DNA of 64,000 bases from positions 3,100,001-3,164,000 of the forward strand of contig JAWKIO010000005.1 of assembly GCA_041394265.1 (NCBI GenBank). Direction: 5' to 3'. Below, in pieces: positions 1 through 7,432 of the stretch. A program made the position numbers and the translations under genes. Position 1 is the stretch's first letter, and each line of letters opens with the position of its first letter. A model generated the notes under the pieces. It saw only the letters and a list, made by a program, of their open reading frames with translations, ran no database searches and was not told the DNA's origin. This DNA is from Acidimicrobiales bacterium. GTDB lineage: Bacteria; Actinomycetota; Acidimicrobiia; Acidimicrobiales; SZUA-35.

Positions 1-26
1 CGGTGAGAATGACCCACAGAAGGTGG
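1..26. repeat. Truncated copy of an intergenic repeat
   Basis: Bases 1-21 match 15212-15232 at 19 of 21 positions. The second copy lies in the intergenic palindromic region before ftsK. This copy is cut by the window edge, so its full extent is unknown. It sits immediately upstream of the permease gene. Confidence 0.5.
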
Positions 27-40
27 CCTACGGTGCGGCG

Positions 41-1342
41 ATGACCTCGACGTCGAGTGGCACCCTCGTCCGACAGCTCGGCCTCGGTGGTGCCGTCGTC
101 ACCGGGCTGGGGTCGATCCTCGGGACGGGCGTCTTCGTCTCCATCGCCATCGCTGCCGGCGAGGCCGGCGCCTGGGTGATGTTGGCAGCGCCGCTCGCGG
201 CGCTGGTGGCGATCGGGAACGGGATGTCGTCGGCTCAGCTCGCCGCCGCTCATCCGGTGGCCGGCGGGACCTACGAGTACGGCTATCGCTACCTGCACCC
301 GTGGGCGGGCCACGTGGCAGGCGTACTGTTCCTCACCGCCAAGTCGGCGTCGGCTGCCACCGCGGCGCTCGGCTTCGCCACCTATCTCCTCGCCCTGATC
401 GGTGTCGACGACGGCTGGCGAGTTCCCATTGCCGTTGCCACGGTCGTGGCGGTGACCGCCCTGGTCATTGCCGGTGTTCGTCGGACCACCACGGTCAACC
501 TGGTGCTGGTGGCGCTCACCATCGGTGCCCTGCTGGTGTTCGTCGTCGGTGGGACGGTCAGCCTCGCGACCGACGACCTCGACCCGGCTCGTCTCGACAT
601 GTCGGGCTTCGCTGCGTGGTGGCGAGTCCTGCCCGAGGCGACCGCCCTGATGTTCGTCGCCTACACCGGCTACGGGCGGATCGCGACCCTGGGTGAGGAG
701 GTGCGGGATCCTCGACAGACGATTCCAAGGGCCGTGATCGCGACCCTTGCGGTATCGGCCCTGCTGTACACGAGCGTCGCGGTCGTCGGGTGGCGGCTCG
801 GTGGCATCGAGTGGCGGGTCGACGGTGCCGACGGTGAGCGGATCAACGCGCCGCTCGCTGCCCTGCTCGACGGCCCAGTGGCGCGAGTCATCGAGCTCGG
901 TGCTCTTGCAGCCATGGTCGGCGTACTGCTCAACCTGGTGCTCGGCCTCTCCCGGGTCTGGCTCGCGATGGGCCGCCGCCGAGATCTTCCGCACGCGCTG
1001 GCCACGCTCGACGACCAACAAAATCCGACGCTGGCGGTCGTGGTCACCGGCGTGGTGGTCGGCGCCATCGCGCTGCTCGGCGACCTTCGATTGGCCTGGA
1101 GCTTCTCGGCGTTCACGGTCTTGCTCTACTACGCCGTCACCAACGCGGCCGCCCTGCGGCTACCGGCGGCGGACCGATGGGCGCCGCGCTTGCTGTCGTG
1201 GTTCGGCCTGGCGAGCTGCGCGTTCCTCGCCTTCTGGGTCGACGGGCGTGCGCTGGCGATGGGTGCTGCCCTCGTGACGGTGACTGTGCTCGGACGGATC
1301 GCCACGCAGCGGTTCGGAGCGCGACCCTCGGACCAGCGGTAG
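41..1342 (+). CDS. APC-family amino acid permease
   Basis: Inner-membrane secondary transporter of the amino acid-polyamine-organocation superfamily, likely to import an amino acid or amine; the substrate cannot be read from the sequence. The 433-residue protein is almost entirely hydrophobic, with about 12 predicted membrane segments. The first carries the family glycine-rich signature (GLGSILGTGVF), which forms the broken substrate-binding helix in known members. I chose the ATG at 41; an in-frame GTG at 23 would add six residues, and neither has a strong ribosome binding site. It stands alone. The next gene has its own promoter inside the following intergenic stretch, so the two are probably not co-transcribed. 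Confidence 0.85.
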   Translation: MTSTSSGTLVRQLGLGGAVVTGLGSILGTGVFVSIAIAAGEAGAWVMLAAPLAALVAIGNGMSSAQLAAAHPVAGGTYEYGYRYLHPWAGHVAGVLFLTAKSASAATAALGFATYLLALIGVDDGWRVPIAVATVVAVTALVIAGVRRTTTVNLVLVALTIGALLVFVVGGTVSLATDDLDPARLDMSGFAAWWRVLPEATALMFVAYTGYGRIATLGEEVRDPRQTIPRAVIATLAVSALLYTSVAVVGWRLGGIEWRVDGADGERINAPLAALLDGPVARVIELGALAAMVGVLLNLVLGLSRVWLAMGRRRDLPHALATLDDQQNPTLAVVVTGVVVGAIALLGDLRLAWSFSAFTVLLYYAVTNAAALRLPAADRWAPRLLSWFGLASCAFLAFWVDGRALAMGAALVTVTVLGRIATQRFGARPSDQR

Positions 1343-1354
1343 CGATCAATCTGG

Positions 1355-1382
1355 TTGACATCGGCTTCGCCACGAATACACT
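1355..1382 (+). promoter_or_regulatory. Near-consensus sigma-A promoter of the SAM-riboswitch transcript
   Basis: TTGACA at 1355-1360 and TACACT at 1377-1382 are separated by 16 bp, the best -35/-10 pair seen in the window. Transcription should start near 1389, just before the riboswitch-like leader. Confidence 0.65.
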
Positions 1383-1388
1383 GCCGAA

Positions 1389-1593
1389 CAGCATTTCGAG
1401 TGGCCCCAGTAGGGGTCCGGCAACCTGGGATGGACACCCAAGGTGCCTGCTCACTCACCGGCGTGGCAACACTCCGGCGGGGAGCGATGTGGCCAAGGCT
1501 CGCTTCGAGCCGAAGCAACAAAGTGTCGGTAGCAACCTCACAAGGCGTGGCGAGACCACACGGGTGTCCACTCCAACGGCAAGGAGTTCGTGA
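1389..1593 (+). promoter_or_regulatory. Probable S-adenosylmethionine riboswitch (SAM-I/SAM-IV superfamily) leader
   Basis: The roughly 200-nt untranslated leader contains the conserved core of SAM-I/SAM-IV aptamers: CCGGCAACC (1418-1426), a short hairpin, then AAGGTGCC (1440-1447), preceded by a CCCC-loop-GGGG stem (about 1403-1415). Further hairpins follow, including GGCTCG/CGAGCC at 1497-1511. Just before the gene, ACTCC (1570-1574) can pair with GGAGT (1583-1587), burying the ribosome binding site AAGGAG (1581-1586). This suggests translational control. The downstream gene is a sulfur amino acid enzyme, which fits. I cannot decide between the SAM-I, SAM-IV and mixed subclasses. Confidence 0.7.
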
Positions 1594-1594
1594 C

Positions 1595-2800
1595 ATGACC
1601 AATCAACCGACCGACGATCCGGCCACGAGTGCACCGGCCACCACCGGGCAGGCCACGACGGCGATCACCGCCGGGCGCCAGCACAACGGTGCAGCGCTGT
1701 CGACGCCGCTGTACTCGAGCACGATCTACCGCCCCGAGTCGGTCAAGGAAGCCCGCAAACTGGCGCAACAGCCGAAGCCGCCCGAGTTCTACGGCCGCCA
1801 CGGCAATCCGTCGGTCGCCGCGTTCGAGAGCGCCGTGGCTGAACTCGAAGGTGCCGACGCCGCCCGAGCCTTCTCGTCGGGAATGGGAGCGGTCACCGGT
1901 GTGATCCTGGCGCTGTGCTCGGCAGGCAGCCACATCGTTGCCTCTCGTCAGCTCTATGGCGGCACCCGGGCGTTCCTCGAGAACGCCTGCCCCCGCTTCG
2001 GGATCGAGGTCACGTTCGTCGACGGGACCGAGCCCGGCGCCCTCACTCGCGCCGTCATCCCGGGCAAGACCACGCTGGTCGTCGCCGAGACGCCGGCCAA
2101 CCCACGGCTCGATCTCGTTGACCTCGATGAGCTCGGTGCCATCGCCGGTCCGTTCACCCTCGTGGACTCCACGGTCGCCACCCCACTCGGACAACAACCC
2201 CTCGCCCACGGGGTCGACCTCGTCCTGCATTCCGCCACCAAGGGCATCGGCGGCCACAATGATGCGCTCCTCGGTGTGGTCGCCGGTGAGCACGACCTGA
2301 TCGACTGGATCTCGGGTTTCGGCAACCTTCACGGCGCCTGTGCCTCGCCCGCCGAGGCCGTCAACGGATTGCGCGGCCTGCGCACTCTGTCGGTTCGCCT
2401 TCGTCAGCAGGCCGAAACGGCACAGGCACTCGCCGAGGCGCTCGAGGCCCACGATGCGGTGTCGGCGGTGTGTTACCCCGGCCTCGCCTCGCACCGGCAG
2501 TTCGATCTGGCCAAGCGGCAGCTGCAGAGCTTCGGGGGCCTCGTCACCTTCGATCTCGCCGACGGGTTCGCCGCCGGCACGTCGTTCATCGAGGGACTCC
2601 AGCTCGCCGTGCACGCCGTGTCGTTCGGCGGCCCTGAAACCCTGGCGTGCCACCCGGCGTCGACCACCCACGCCATCCTCGACGAGGACCAGCTGGCCGA
2701 TGCCCAGATCGGCATGGGCACGATCCGGCTGAGCTGCGGGCTCGAGTCGACCGACGACGTGATCGCCGACATCATCGGGGCCATCGACCGGATCGGCTGA
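1595..2800 (+). CDS. PLP-dependent trans-sulfuration enzyme (cystathionine gamma-synthase / O-acyl-homoserine sulfhydrylase type)
   Basis: Cytosolic pyridoxal-phosphate enzyme of the Cys/Met metabolism family. It probably joins an activated homoserine to a sulfur donor on the way to methionine. The 401-residue length is typical. The Schiff-base lysine is K216 in SATKGIGGHND, and the upstream glycine-rich cofactor loop (AFSSGMGAVTG) is present. The ATG at 1595 is chosen because AAGGAG lies 8 nt before it; longer readings would run through the riboswitch leader. The SAM riboswitch upstream supports a methionine-biosynthetic role over catabolic gamma-lyase activity. Cystathionine synthase and sulfhydrylase cannot be told apart from the sequence alone. 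Confidence 0.85.
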   Translation: MTNQPTDDPATSAPATTGQATTAITAGRQHNGAALSTPLYSSTIYRPESVKEARKLAQQPKPPEFYGRHGNPSVAAFESAVAELEGADAARAFSSGMGAVTGVILALCSAGSHIVASRQLYGGTRAFLENACPRFGIEVTFVDGTEPGALTRAVIPGKTTLVVAETPANPRLDLVDLDELGAIAGPFTLVDSTVATPLGQQPLAHGVDLVLHSATKGIGGHNDALLGVVAGEHDLIDWISGFGNLHGACASPAEAVNGLRGLRTLSVRLRQQAETAQALAEALEAHDAVSAVCYPGLASHRQFDLAKRQLQSFGGLVTFDLADGFAAGTSFIEGLQLAVHAVSFGGPETLACHPASTTHAILDEDQLADAQIGMGTIRLSCGLESTDDVIADIIGAIDRIG

Positions 2801-2828
2801 CTGCCCGGCCTGGCGCCTGGTCGCTCGG

Positions 2829-3320
2829 TCAGTTGCCGATCTCGAGCGGCACCGATGGCGGCCCATCGGTGAGAAGCCGACGCAGGAGCGACCCCATGTC
2901 GTGGGGAGCGAAGCGGTCAACGCCTCGCTCCACCTGGTCGATCGACCACCAGCGAGCGCCGGCCAGGAACTCGGCGCGCAGCTCCTCGGCGGTCATCGAC
3001 GGAGCGAGTTCGGTCGACTGTGCCCGCGCCGTGAAGTAGTGCTCGTGCTGGCCGTCGAAACCGGCCATGCGATCGAAGATGGCGGTGCGCAGCCACACCG
3101 GGCCGACCAGCGGTCCGTGCGCCAGGCCGGTCTCCTCATCGATCTCGCGGCGCGCCGCCTGCTCGGGTGTCTCGCCGGGTTCGATGCCGCCGCCGGGCAT
3201 GGCCCAGATCGAGCCGCCGGGCCAGGCGAACTGGACGAGCAGCACCCGGTCGTCGGGGTCGAACAAGATGACTCGCGCCGCCCGACGTAGTGGAAGGCCC
3301 CGGGGTCCGGTGATGCTCAT
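2829..3320 (-). CDS. NUDIX hydrolase
   Basis: Small cytosolic pyrophosphohydrolase of 163 residues, acting on a nucleoside diphosphate linked to another group; the substrate is unknown. The complete Nudix box lies at residues 43-65 (G-x5-E-x7-REIDEETG), carrying the metal-binding glutamates. Its start codon overlaps the stop of the upstream VTT membrane-protein gene by 4 bp (ATGA), so the two are translationally coupled. It converges with the trans-sulfuration gene, with only 28 bp between the stops. Confidence 0.88.
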   Translation of the reverse strand: MSITGPRGLPLRRAARVILFDPDDRVLLVQFAWPGGSIWAMPGGGIEPGETPEQAARREIDEETGLAHGPLVGPVWLRTAIFDRMAGFDGQHEHYFTARAQSTELAPSMTAEELRAEFLAGARWWSIDQVERGVDRFAPHDMGSLLRRLLTDGPPSVPLEIGN

Positions 3321-4048
3321 TGGTCGGCGCTGGGTCCGTCGGTGCTGGGTCCGTCGGTCGCGCCGGTTTCGTCGCCATCGAGCTCGTCCTCGAGGTGGAC
3401 GAGGTTCTTGAGCTCGGAGTTGTCACCACGGAACTCGCCGAACACGGTCCACGCCACGGCGAGTACCGAGACGATCAGGAGCGGGGTGCGGTACCTGCCG
3501 ATCCACTCCGTGATTCCGCCGATCTCGGACTCGAAGTACGAGCTGAACTGTCGCACCAACACCAGGCGGGCGACGGTGCCGGTGATGTTCGCGACCATGA
3601 AGGTACGGACCTTCACGCCGCTCGCACCGGCGAGGGCGCAGATGATGTTGTTCGGCATGAGGAAGATCAGGGGCGCCGAGTAGCGACGGAAGAAGGCGGC
3701 GCCGTCGTCGATGAGCGGTCCGTAGGTCTTGGACTTGCGGCCGACCCACGCGATCGCCTTGTCACCGAACCACAACCCGAGCAGGTAGTTGACCGGGTCC
3801 GACGCCACGAGTCGCAGGAAACCCACGAGGTAGTAGCTGAGCGTCGAGACCTCGTTGCTGACGAGCGCGAGGTAGCGATTGCGAGGCGTGAGCGCCATCA
3901 GGAGCAGGGGGTGAGGCTCGACCAGCTCGACCCAGATGGCGTCGCCGACCCAACCAGCCACCAATGAGGCGATCGAGATGGCGATCGCCACGGTGACGAT
4001 GGACTTGGCCGGTGGATGCCCTGGTCGGAAGAATCGAGACTCGCTCAC
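3317..4048 (-). CDS. VTT/DedA-like integral membrane protein
   Basis: A 243-residue membrane protein resembling the VTT (DedA/TMEM41) family, whose members are linked to lipid scrambling or undecaprenyl-phosphate handling. An N-terminal membrane helix is followed by a re-entrant region (LLGLWFGDKAIAWVGR) and a later AGASGVKVRTFMVAN segment, the same order as in DedA proteins. The C-terminal 40 residues are acidic and low-complexity. The start is the GTG at 4048; an extension to 4162 would add a basic, non-conserved stretch covering a large hairpin. It is coupled to the NUDIX gene downstream. The family assignment rests on pattern, not alignment. Confidence 0.6.
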   Translation of the reverse strand: MSESRFFRPGHPPAKSIVTVAIAISIASLVAGWVGDAIWVELVEPHPLLLMALTPRNRYLALVSNEVSTLSYYLVGFLRLVASDPVNYLLGLWFGDKAIAWVGRKSKTYGPLIDDGAAFFRRYSAPLIFLMPNNIICALAGASGVKVRTFMVANITGTVARLVLVRQFSSYFESEIGGITEWIGRYRTPLLIVSVLAVAWTVFGEFRGDNSELKNLVHLEDELDGDETGATDGPSTDGPSADQ

Positions 4049-4094
4049 CGGGGCCAGTGTCGCACGACCGGACCGGATCGCCTCGCACGGGGCG

Positions 4095-4140
4095 ATCGAC
4101 GGTGCCGAGCTACCGCGTCCGGTAGGCCGGCACCGTCGAT
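4095..4140. terminator. Large intergenic hairpin, possible terminator
   Basis: ATCGACGGTGCCG (4095-4107) and CGGCACCGTCGAT (4128-4140) form a perfect 13-bp stem. Inside it, CTACCG/CGGTAG (4110-4125) forms a second 6-bp stem. It lies between the end of the carotenoid oxygenase gene and the start of the VTT gene on the same strand. No T-run follows, so termination is an inference. Confidence 0.5.
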
Positions 4141-4147
4141 GCGAGGC

Positions 4148-4236
4148 GGGCGGCGGCCGCACATGTTGGAGCGAGCGTCAGCCGCCTGTGTTGGAGCGGG
4201 CGGCGGCCGCTTGTGTTGGAGCGCAAGCGTCAGCCG
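4148..4236. repeat. Direct repeat pair (about 37-40 bp) with a partial middle copy
   Basis: A GC-rich unit beginning GGGCGGCGGCCGC and ending GCGTCAGCCG occurs at 4148-4184 and again at 4198-4236. A partial unit (TGTGTTGGAGCG) lies between them. The second copy contains the stop codon of the carotenoid oxygenase gene. Confidence 0.7.
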
Positions 4237-5678
4237 GCGGGTGGGGGCGACGACGAGTCGGGGCACCAGTTGCCGTGGAAGCCGAGCGGGACTCGCTGGG
4301 GCATAGTGATGACGGCGACGGCCGGCTCGTCGAAGTTGGCGGCGTCGATGATGTGGAGTTCGGAGGTGTCGGTGGCGCGGTCGTGCACCATCGACAGGAT
4401 CCAGCCGTCGTCTTCGGCGGTCGAATCCGCCTTCGGGACGAACACGGGCTCGGCGCCCCCCTTGTCGCCACCCACGTCGTGGATCGACACGGTCCCCGTG
4501 GTGTAGTCGGTCTTGTAGAGGCCGGTGTGGTCGAACCTCGGCGCAGCTTCGGTGCCGAGCGAGACCACCCCGGCGGTGTAGCCGAAGCGGTGTTCGCGGG
4601 TGCCGACCCGGGGATCGTGGCGGGGGAACTCGTGGGCGCGATCGTCGATGCGTTCCTCGGCGACGGTGCGCCGAGCGGGGTCGATCGTCCACCGGTCGAG
4701 TGTGGGCATGGCGTCGCCGAACGGGCCCAGCCGGTCGGTCGCCATCATCCGCTTATAGCGGCAGAGGTCGACCACGATCCGTCCCGCGTGGTCTTCGTAG
4801 GCATTGAGCGGGTGGAAGACGTAGCACGGCTCGACGTCGCACCACACGATGGCGCTGGGGTCATAAGCGTTCGCCCCGGTGCGCGGGAGCAGCCCGACGC
4901 GTGCCGGGTAGTCGTTGTTCCACGCAAAGGGGAAGGGGTAGCCCTTGGCAGCGACATCGAGATCGACGCCAACCGGGAGGTCGTAGACCAGCGCCCAGTT
5001 CGGGGTGAGCGACATGTCATGCACCATCGGCATCCCGTCGACGGGCACCTCGACGGTGCGCGACACGCGACCGTCGGAACCGACGACGACATAGTGGAGG
5101 AGCAGGCCGCGGTCGGTGAAGAGATCGGGCCAGGCGTAGCACATGGCGTGCATCTCACCGGTGGCCGGGTCGAACTTCGGGTGGGCGGAGAACGGCCCTT
5201 GGAGCGTGCCCTCGAAATCGTTGCGGGCGATGGTGTCGAGCTCGTAGCTGAGTTCGGTCGGGGTGCCGCCGGCCTCGACCATGGCCCAGGTCTTGCCGGC
5301 GAACGTGCCGACGTTGGTGTTCGGGCCGTGGGCCGTACGGCCACCGAAGGCCGGTCCTCCCGGCGGCTCTTCGCCGAGGACACCGGCCACGTGGTCGGCC
5401 CGGACGTAGCGATTGCGGTACCACTCCGCCTTGCCGCCCCGCAGACGCAGACCGTGGACCATGCCGTCACCCAGGAACCAGTGGTGGCGAGTGGGGTCAA
5501 CTGCCTCGATCGGATTCGGACCATTGCGTAGCCAGCGACCCTCGAGGTCGGCGGGGATCGTACCCAGCACGGGCAGGTCGAAGGCAGTGACCTCCTCGGT
5601 CACCGGGCGGGTGGCGTCGGAGAGGTAGGGATTGGCGGCGTACGCCGATGCGTGGGTGTTCGAGTCGAGAGTGGTCAT
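4230..5678 (-). CDS. Carotenoid oxygenase (RPE65/carotenoid cleavage dioxygenase family)
   Basis: Non-heme iron dioxygenase of 482 residues that oxidatively cleaves a double bond in a carotenoid, apocarotenoid or stilbene-like compound. The four iron-binding histidines of the seven-bladed propeller fold can be placed at H166 (AHPKF), H220 (VHDMS), H289 (FHPLNAYE) and H468 (FHGNW). The N-terminal LRNGPNP motif of the family is present. The ATG at 5678 is chosen because family homology begins there; the longer frame adds an unrelated segment. It is divergent from a TetR gene 114 bp away, which probably regulates it. A 3' repeat and a hairpin follow. Confidence 0.9.
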   Translation of the reverse strand: MTTLDSNTHASAYAANPYLSDATRPVTEEVTAFDLPVLGTIPADLEGRWLRNGPNPIEAVDPTRHHWFLGDGMVHGLRLRGGKAEWYRNRYVRADHVAGVLGEEPPGGPAFGGRTAHGPNTNVGTFAGKTWAMVEAGGTPTELSYELDTIARNDFEGTLQGPFSAHPKFDPATGEMHAMCYAWPDLFTDRGLLLHYVVVGSDGRVSRTVEVPVDGMPMVHDMSLTPNWALVYDLPVGVDLDVAAKGYPFPFAWNNDYPARVGLLPRTGANAYDPSAIVWCDVEPCYVFHPLNAYEDHAGRIVVDLCRYKRMMATDRLGPFGDAMPTLDRWTIDPARRTVAEERIDDRAHEFPRHDPRVGTREHRFGYTAGVVSLGTEAAPRFDHTGLYKTDYTTGTVSIHDVGGDKGGAEPVFVPKADSTAEDDGWILSMVHDRATDTSELHIIDAANFDEPAVAVITMPQRVPLGFHGNWCPDSSSPPPAG

Positions 5679-5720
5679 GGTCGATCCATTTTCGGCGAGG
5701 TGGTGACGGGCACGTGAACA

Positions 5721-5762
5721 GGTGTCAACCCAGCCAAGTCCTTCGGTGCACACTTGTCAACC
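5721..5762. promoter_or_regulatory. Possible TetR operator: repeated TGTCAACC half-sites
   Basis: TGTCAACC occurs twice in the same orientation in the divergent intergenic region (within 5721-5730 and 5753-5762), 32 bp apart. The second copy is just upstream of the TetR -10 hexamer. Its role as a regulator site is inferred only from position. Confidence 0.3.
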
Positions 5763-5779
5763 AAAACCTCGTCGCCGGG

Positions 5780-5785
5780 TAGGGT
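5780..5785 (+). promoter_or_regulatory. -10 TAGGGT, leaderless start
   Basis: TAGGGT ends 7 nt before the ATG at 5793. That places the transcription start at or next to the start codon. Confidence 0.5.
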
Positions 5786-5792
5786 GAAGCGC

Positions 5793-6401
5793 ATGCCACC
5801 CTCCACGCGCGATCGCCTGCTCACGGCCGCCGTCGACCTCCTCATCGAGAAGGGATCGTTCGATCAGGTCAGCCTGCGGGCCATTGCCTCCGGTGCCGGT
5901 GTCAGCCCCACGGCGGTGTATCGGCACTTCGCCGATCATGCGGCCCTCCTCGACGCTGTGGCTGCCTGGTGCTGGGAACAGTTCGACGCCGCCGTCTTCG
6001 GCCACGAGCTCGACCCTGTCGGCGCCGACCCGGCCGACTACTTCCTCCGGTGCGGACAGGGTTTCATCGCCTTTGCCCGTGAGTACCCCGGGATCTATCG
6101 AGTGCTGATGGACCAGCGTTTCGATGATGTGAACCGAGTCGACGACGGGCGGGTGGTGTTCGCCAAGCTGGTCGACGCCGTGGCGCGGATCCTCGCTGTC
6201 AATGGCGACCACCGAGACCCCGAACTCGTCGCGCTGCTGGTGCACACCTGGATCCACGGCATCGCCACCCTGCACCTCCCGCCGGTCGCGGGTGAGCCCA
6301 GCGCCGACGACCTGCTGTCGGAACTGGGATGCGCGCTCGGCCTGGTCTGCCGGCCGGCGGCGGTGGTGGGCGACGGCTCGGGCATCGGCGGTCGCCAGTA
6401 G
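5793..6401 (+). CDS. TetR/AcrR-family transcriptional regulator
   Basis: DNA-binding repressor of 202 residues. The N-terminal helix-turn-helix (SLRAIASGAGVSPTAVYRHF) is a textbook TetR head. The C-terminal region is a variable ligand-binding and dimerisation domain with no clear ligand hint. It is divergent from the carotenoid oxygenase gene, the usual arrangement for a local repressor. The ATG at 5793 follows a leaderless-type -10; an upstream TTG at 5754 would start inside the promoter. Its stop codon TAG forms part of the -10 hexamer of the next gene. Confidence 0.88.
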   Translation: MPPSTRDRLLTAAVDLLIEKGSFDQVSLRAIASGAGVSPTAVYRHFADHAALLDAVAAWCWEQFDAAVFGHELDPVGADPADYFLRCGQGFIAFAREYPGIYRVLMDQRFDDVNRVDDGRVVFAKLVDAVARILAVNGDHRDPELVALLVHTWIHGIATLHLPPVAGEPSADDLLSELGCALGLVCRPAAVVGDGSGIGGRQ

Positions 6402-6404
6402 AGT
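6399..6404 (+). promoter_or_regulatory. -10 TAGAGT, leaderless start
   Basis: TAGAGT ends 6 nt before the GTG at 6411. Its first three bases are also the stop codon of the TetR gene. Confidence 0.5.
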
Positions 6405-6410
6405 CCCACC

Positions 6411-7274
6411 GTGTCCCTTCCGCCGACCACCAACGCGCCAAGCGACACCCCGATGGTCGGAGGCGAGGACCGGTTCGCCGACGAGGAACTTCCTCCGCAG
6501 CCAAGGGTCTCGGGTGAGCGGCAGTGGGGATTCCTCCGTCGCCCAGGGTGGATCGCATCGCACGTCTTCGCGGCCACGGTGATCGTGGCGATGATCGCGC
6601 TCGGGTTCTGGCAGCTCGATCGGCTCGACCAGCGCCGAGCCACGAATGCCCAGGTTGCCGCCCACGCCGAGGCCAATCCGATGTCGATCGCCGAGGCGCT
6701 CGCCCGGCCCGAGGCCGAGCGAGAGTTCACGGCGATCACGGACACCGGGGCCTTCGTCGATCCCGAGCTGGTGAGGGTGGCCAACCGCAGCCAGGACGGC
6801 GCCGCCGGCGACTGGGTGATCGGGTTGTTCCGAACCGACGACGGACTGAACGTGCTGGTGAATCGCGGGTTCCTGACCCGCGACGAGGAAGCCGCGGTGC
6901 CTGCCGACGGGCCGCTCGTCGGGTGGCTGCGGGAGTCCCAGACTCGGACCTCGAGCCTCGGCGCCGTCGATCCGGGTGACACGTTCCGAGTGCCACGGCT
7001 CGACGTTGCGGCGATCGCGAAACGAGGGGTCGATGCCGGCGAAATCGACGGCCCGGTGGCACCGATGTGGGTGCAGATGGCGGCGCCCGAGCGTGCGTAT
7101 GCGCCAGATGCACAGCAGGTCGGTACGCCGCTCGTGCCCGATCCCGTCCCGCTCCCCCCGCTCGACGAGGGATCGCATCTGTCGTACGCGATGCAGTGGT
7201 TCACGTTCTCGATGATGGGGGCGTTCGTGTACGGCCTCATCCTCCTGCGCAAGGCAGGCGAGCGCAGCGAGTGA
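6411..7274 (+). CDS. SURF1-family cytochrome oxidase assembly protein
   Basis: Membrane protein of 287 residues that assists heme a insertion or assembly of aa3-type cytochrome c oxidase in known cases. The family layout is complete. A first membrane helix around residues 48-66 ends in GFWQLDRLDQRR, then comes a large extracytoplasmic domain. A C-terminal helix is preceded by HLSYAMQWF, matching the conserved SURF1 motif. The N-terminal 40 residues are a proline-rich cytoplasmic tail. No oxidase subunit lies nearby, so the link to a terminal oxidase comes from the family only. The GTG start follows a leaderless -10. Confidence 0.88.
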   Translation: MSLPPTTNAPSDTPMVGGEDRFADEELPPQPRVSGERQWGFLRRPGWIASHVFAATVIVAMIALGFWQLDRLDQRRATNAQVAAHAEANPMSIAEALARPEAEREFTAITDTGAFVDPELVRVANRSQDGAAGDWVIGLFRTDDGLNVLVNRGFLTRDEEAAVPADGPLVGWLRESQTRTSSLGAVDPGDTFRVPRLDVAAIAKRGVDAGEIDGPVAPMWVQMAAPERAYAPDAQQVGTPLVPDPVPLPPLDEGSHLSYAMQWFTFSMMGAFVYGLILLRKAGERSE

Positions 7275-7297
7275 TCGCCGCTCCTCGCTGCGCTCGT

Positions 7298-7372
7298 CGC
7301 TTCCGGAGTTGCTCGCTTCGCTCACAACGTCCCGCCGCTTCCGGAGTTGCTCGTTGCGCTCCCAACGTCCCG
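7298..7372. repeat. 37-bp tandem direct repeat, two copies
   Basis: The unit CGCTTCCGGAGTTGCTCG...CAACGTCCCG occurs at 7298-7334 and 7336-7372 (period 38 bp) with about four mismatches. A partial CGCTGCCAACATC-like unit follows. It fills most of the gap between the SURF1 gene and the next operon. Confidence 0.75.
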
Positions 7373-7418
7373 ACGCGCTGCCAACATCTCCCCGCGTTCG
7401 GCGACATTGCTGCTGCGC

Positions 7419-7424
7419 TAGCCT
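7419..7424 (+). promoter_or_regulatory. -10 TAGCCT, leaderless start
   Basis: TAGCCT ends 8 nt before the ATG at 7433, the first gene of the dapA-rnj operon. Confidence 0.5.
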
Positions 7425-7432
7425 GGTCAGCC

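Noticed and set aside
1355..1594. N-terminal extension of the trans-sulfuration enzyme
   Set aside because: This stretch is the riboswitch leader and promoter; the proper start at 1595 has a ribosome site.
3936..5531. 531-codon plus-strand frame opposite the carotenoid oxygenase
   Set aside because: The minus-strand gene has all four iron-ligand histidines; the plus frame has no family features.
7298..7372. CRISPR-like array
   Set aside because: Only two repeats, spacing of one base, no cas genes.
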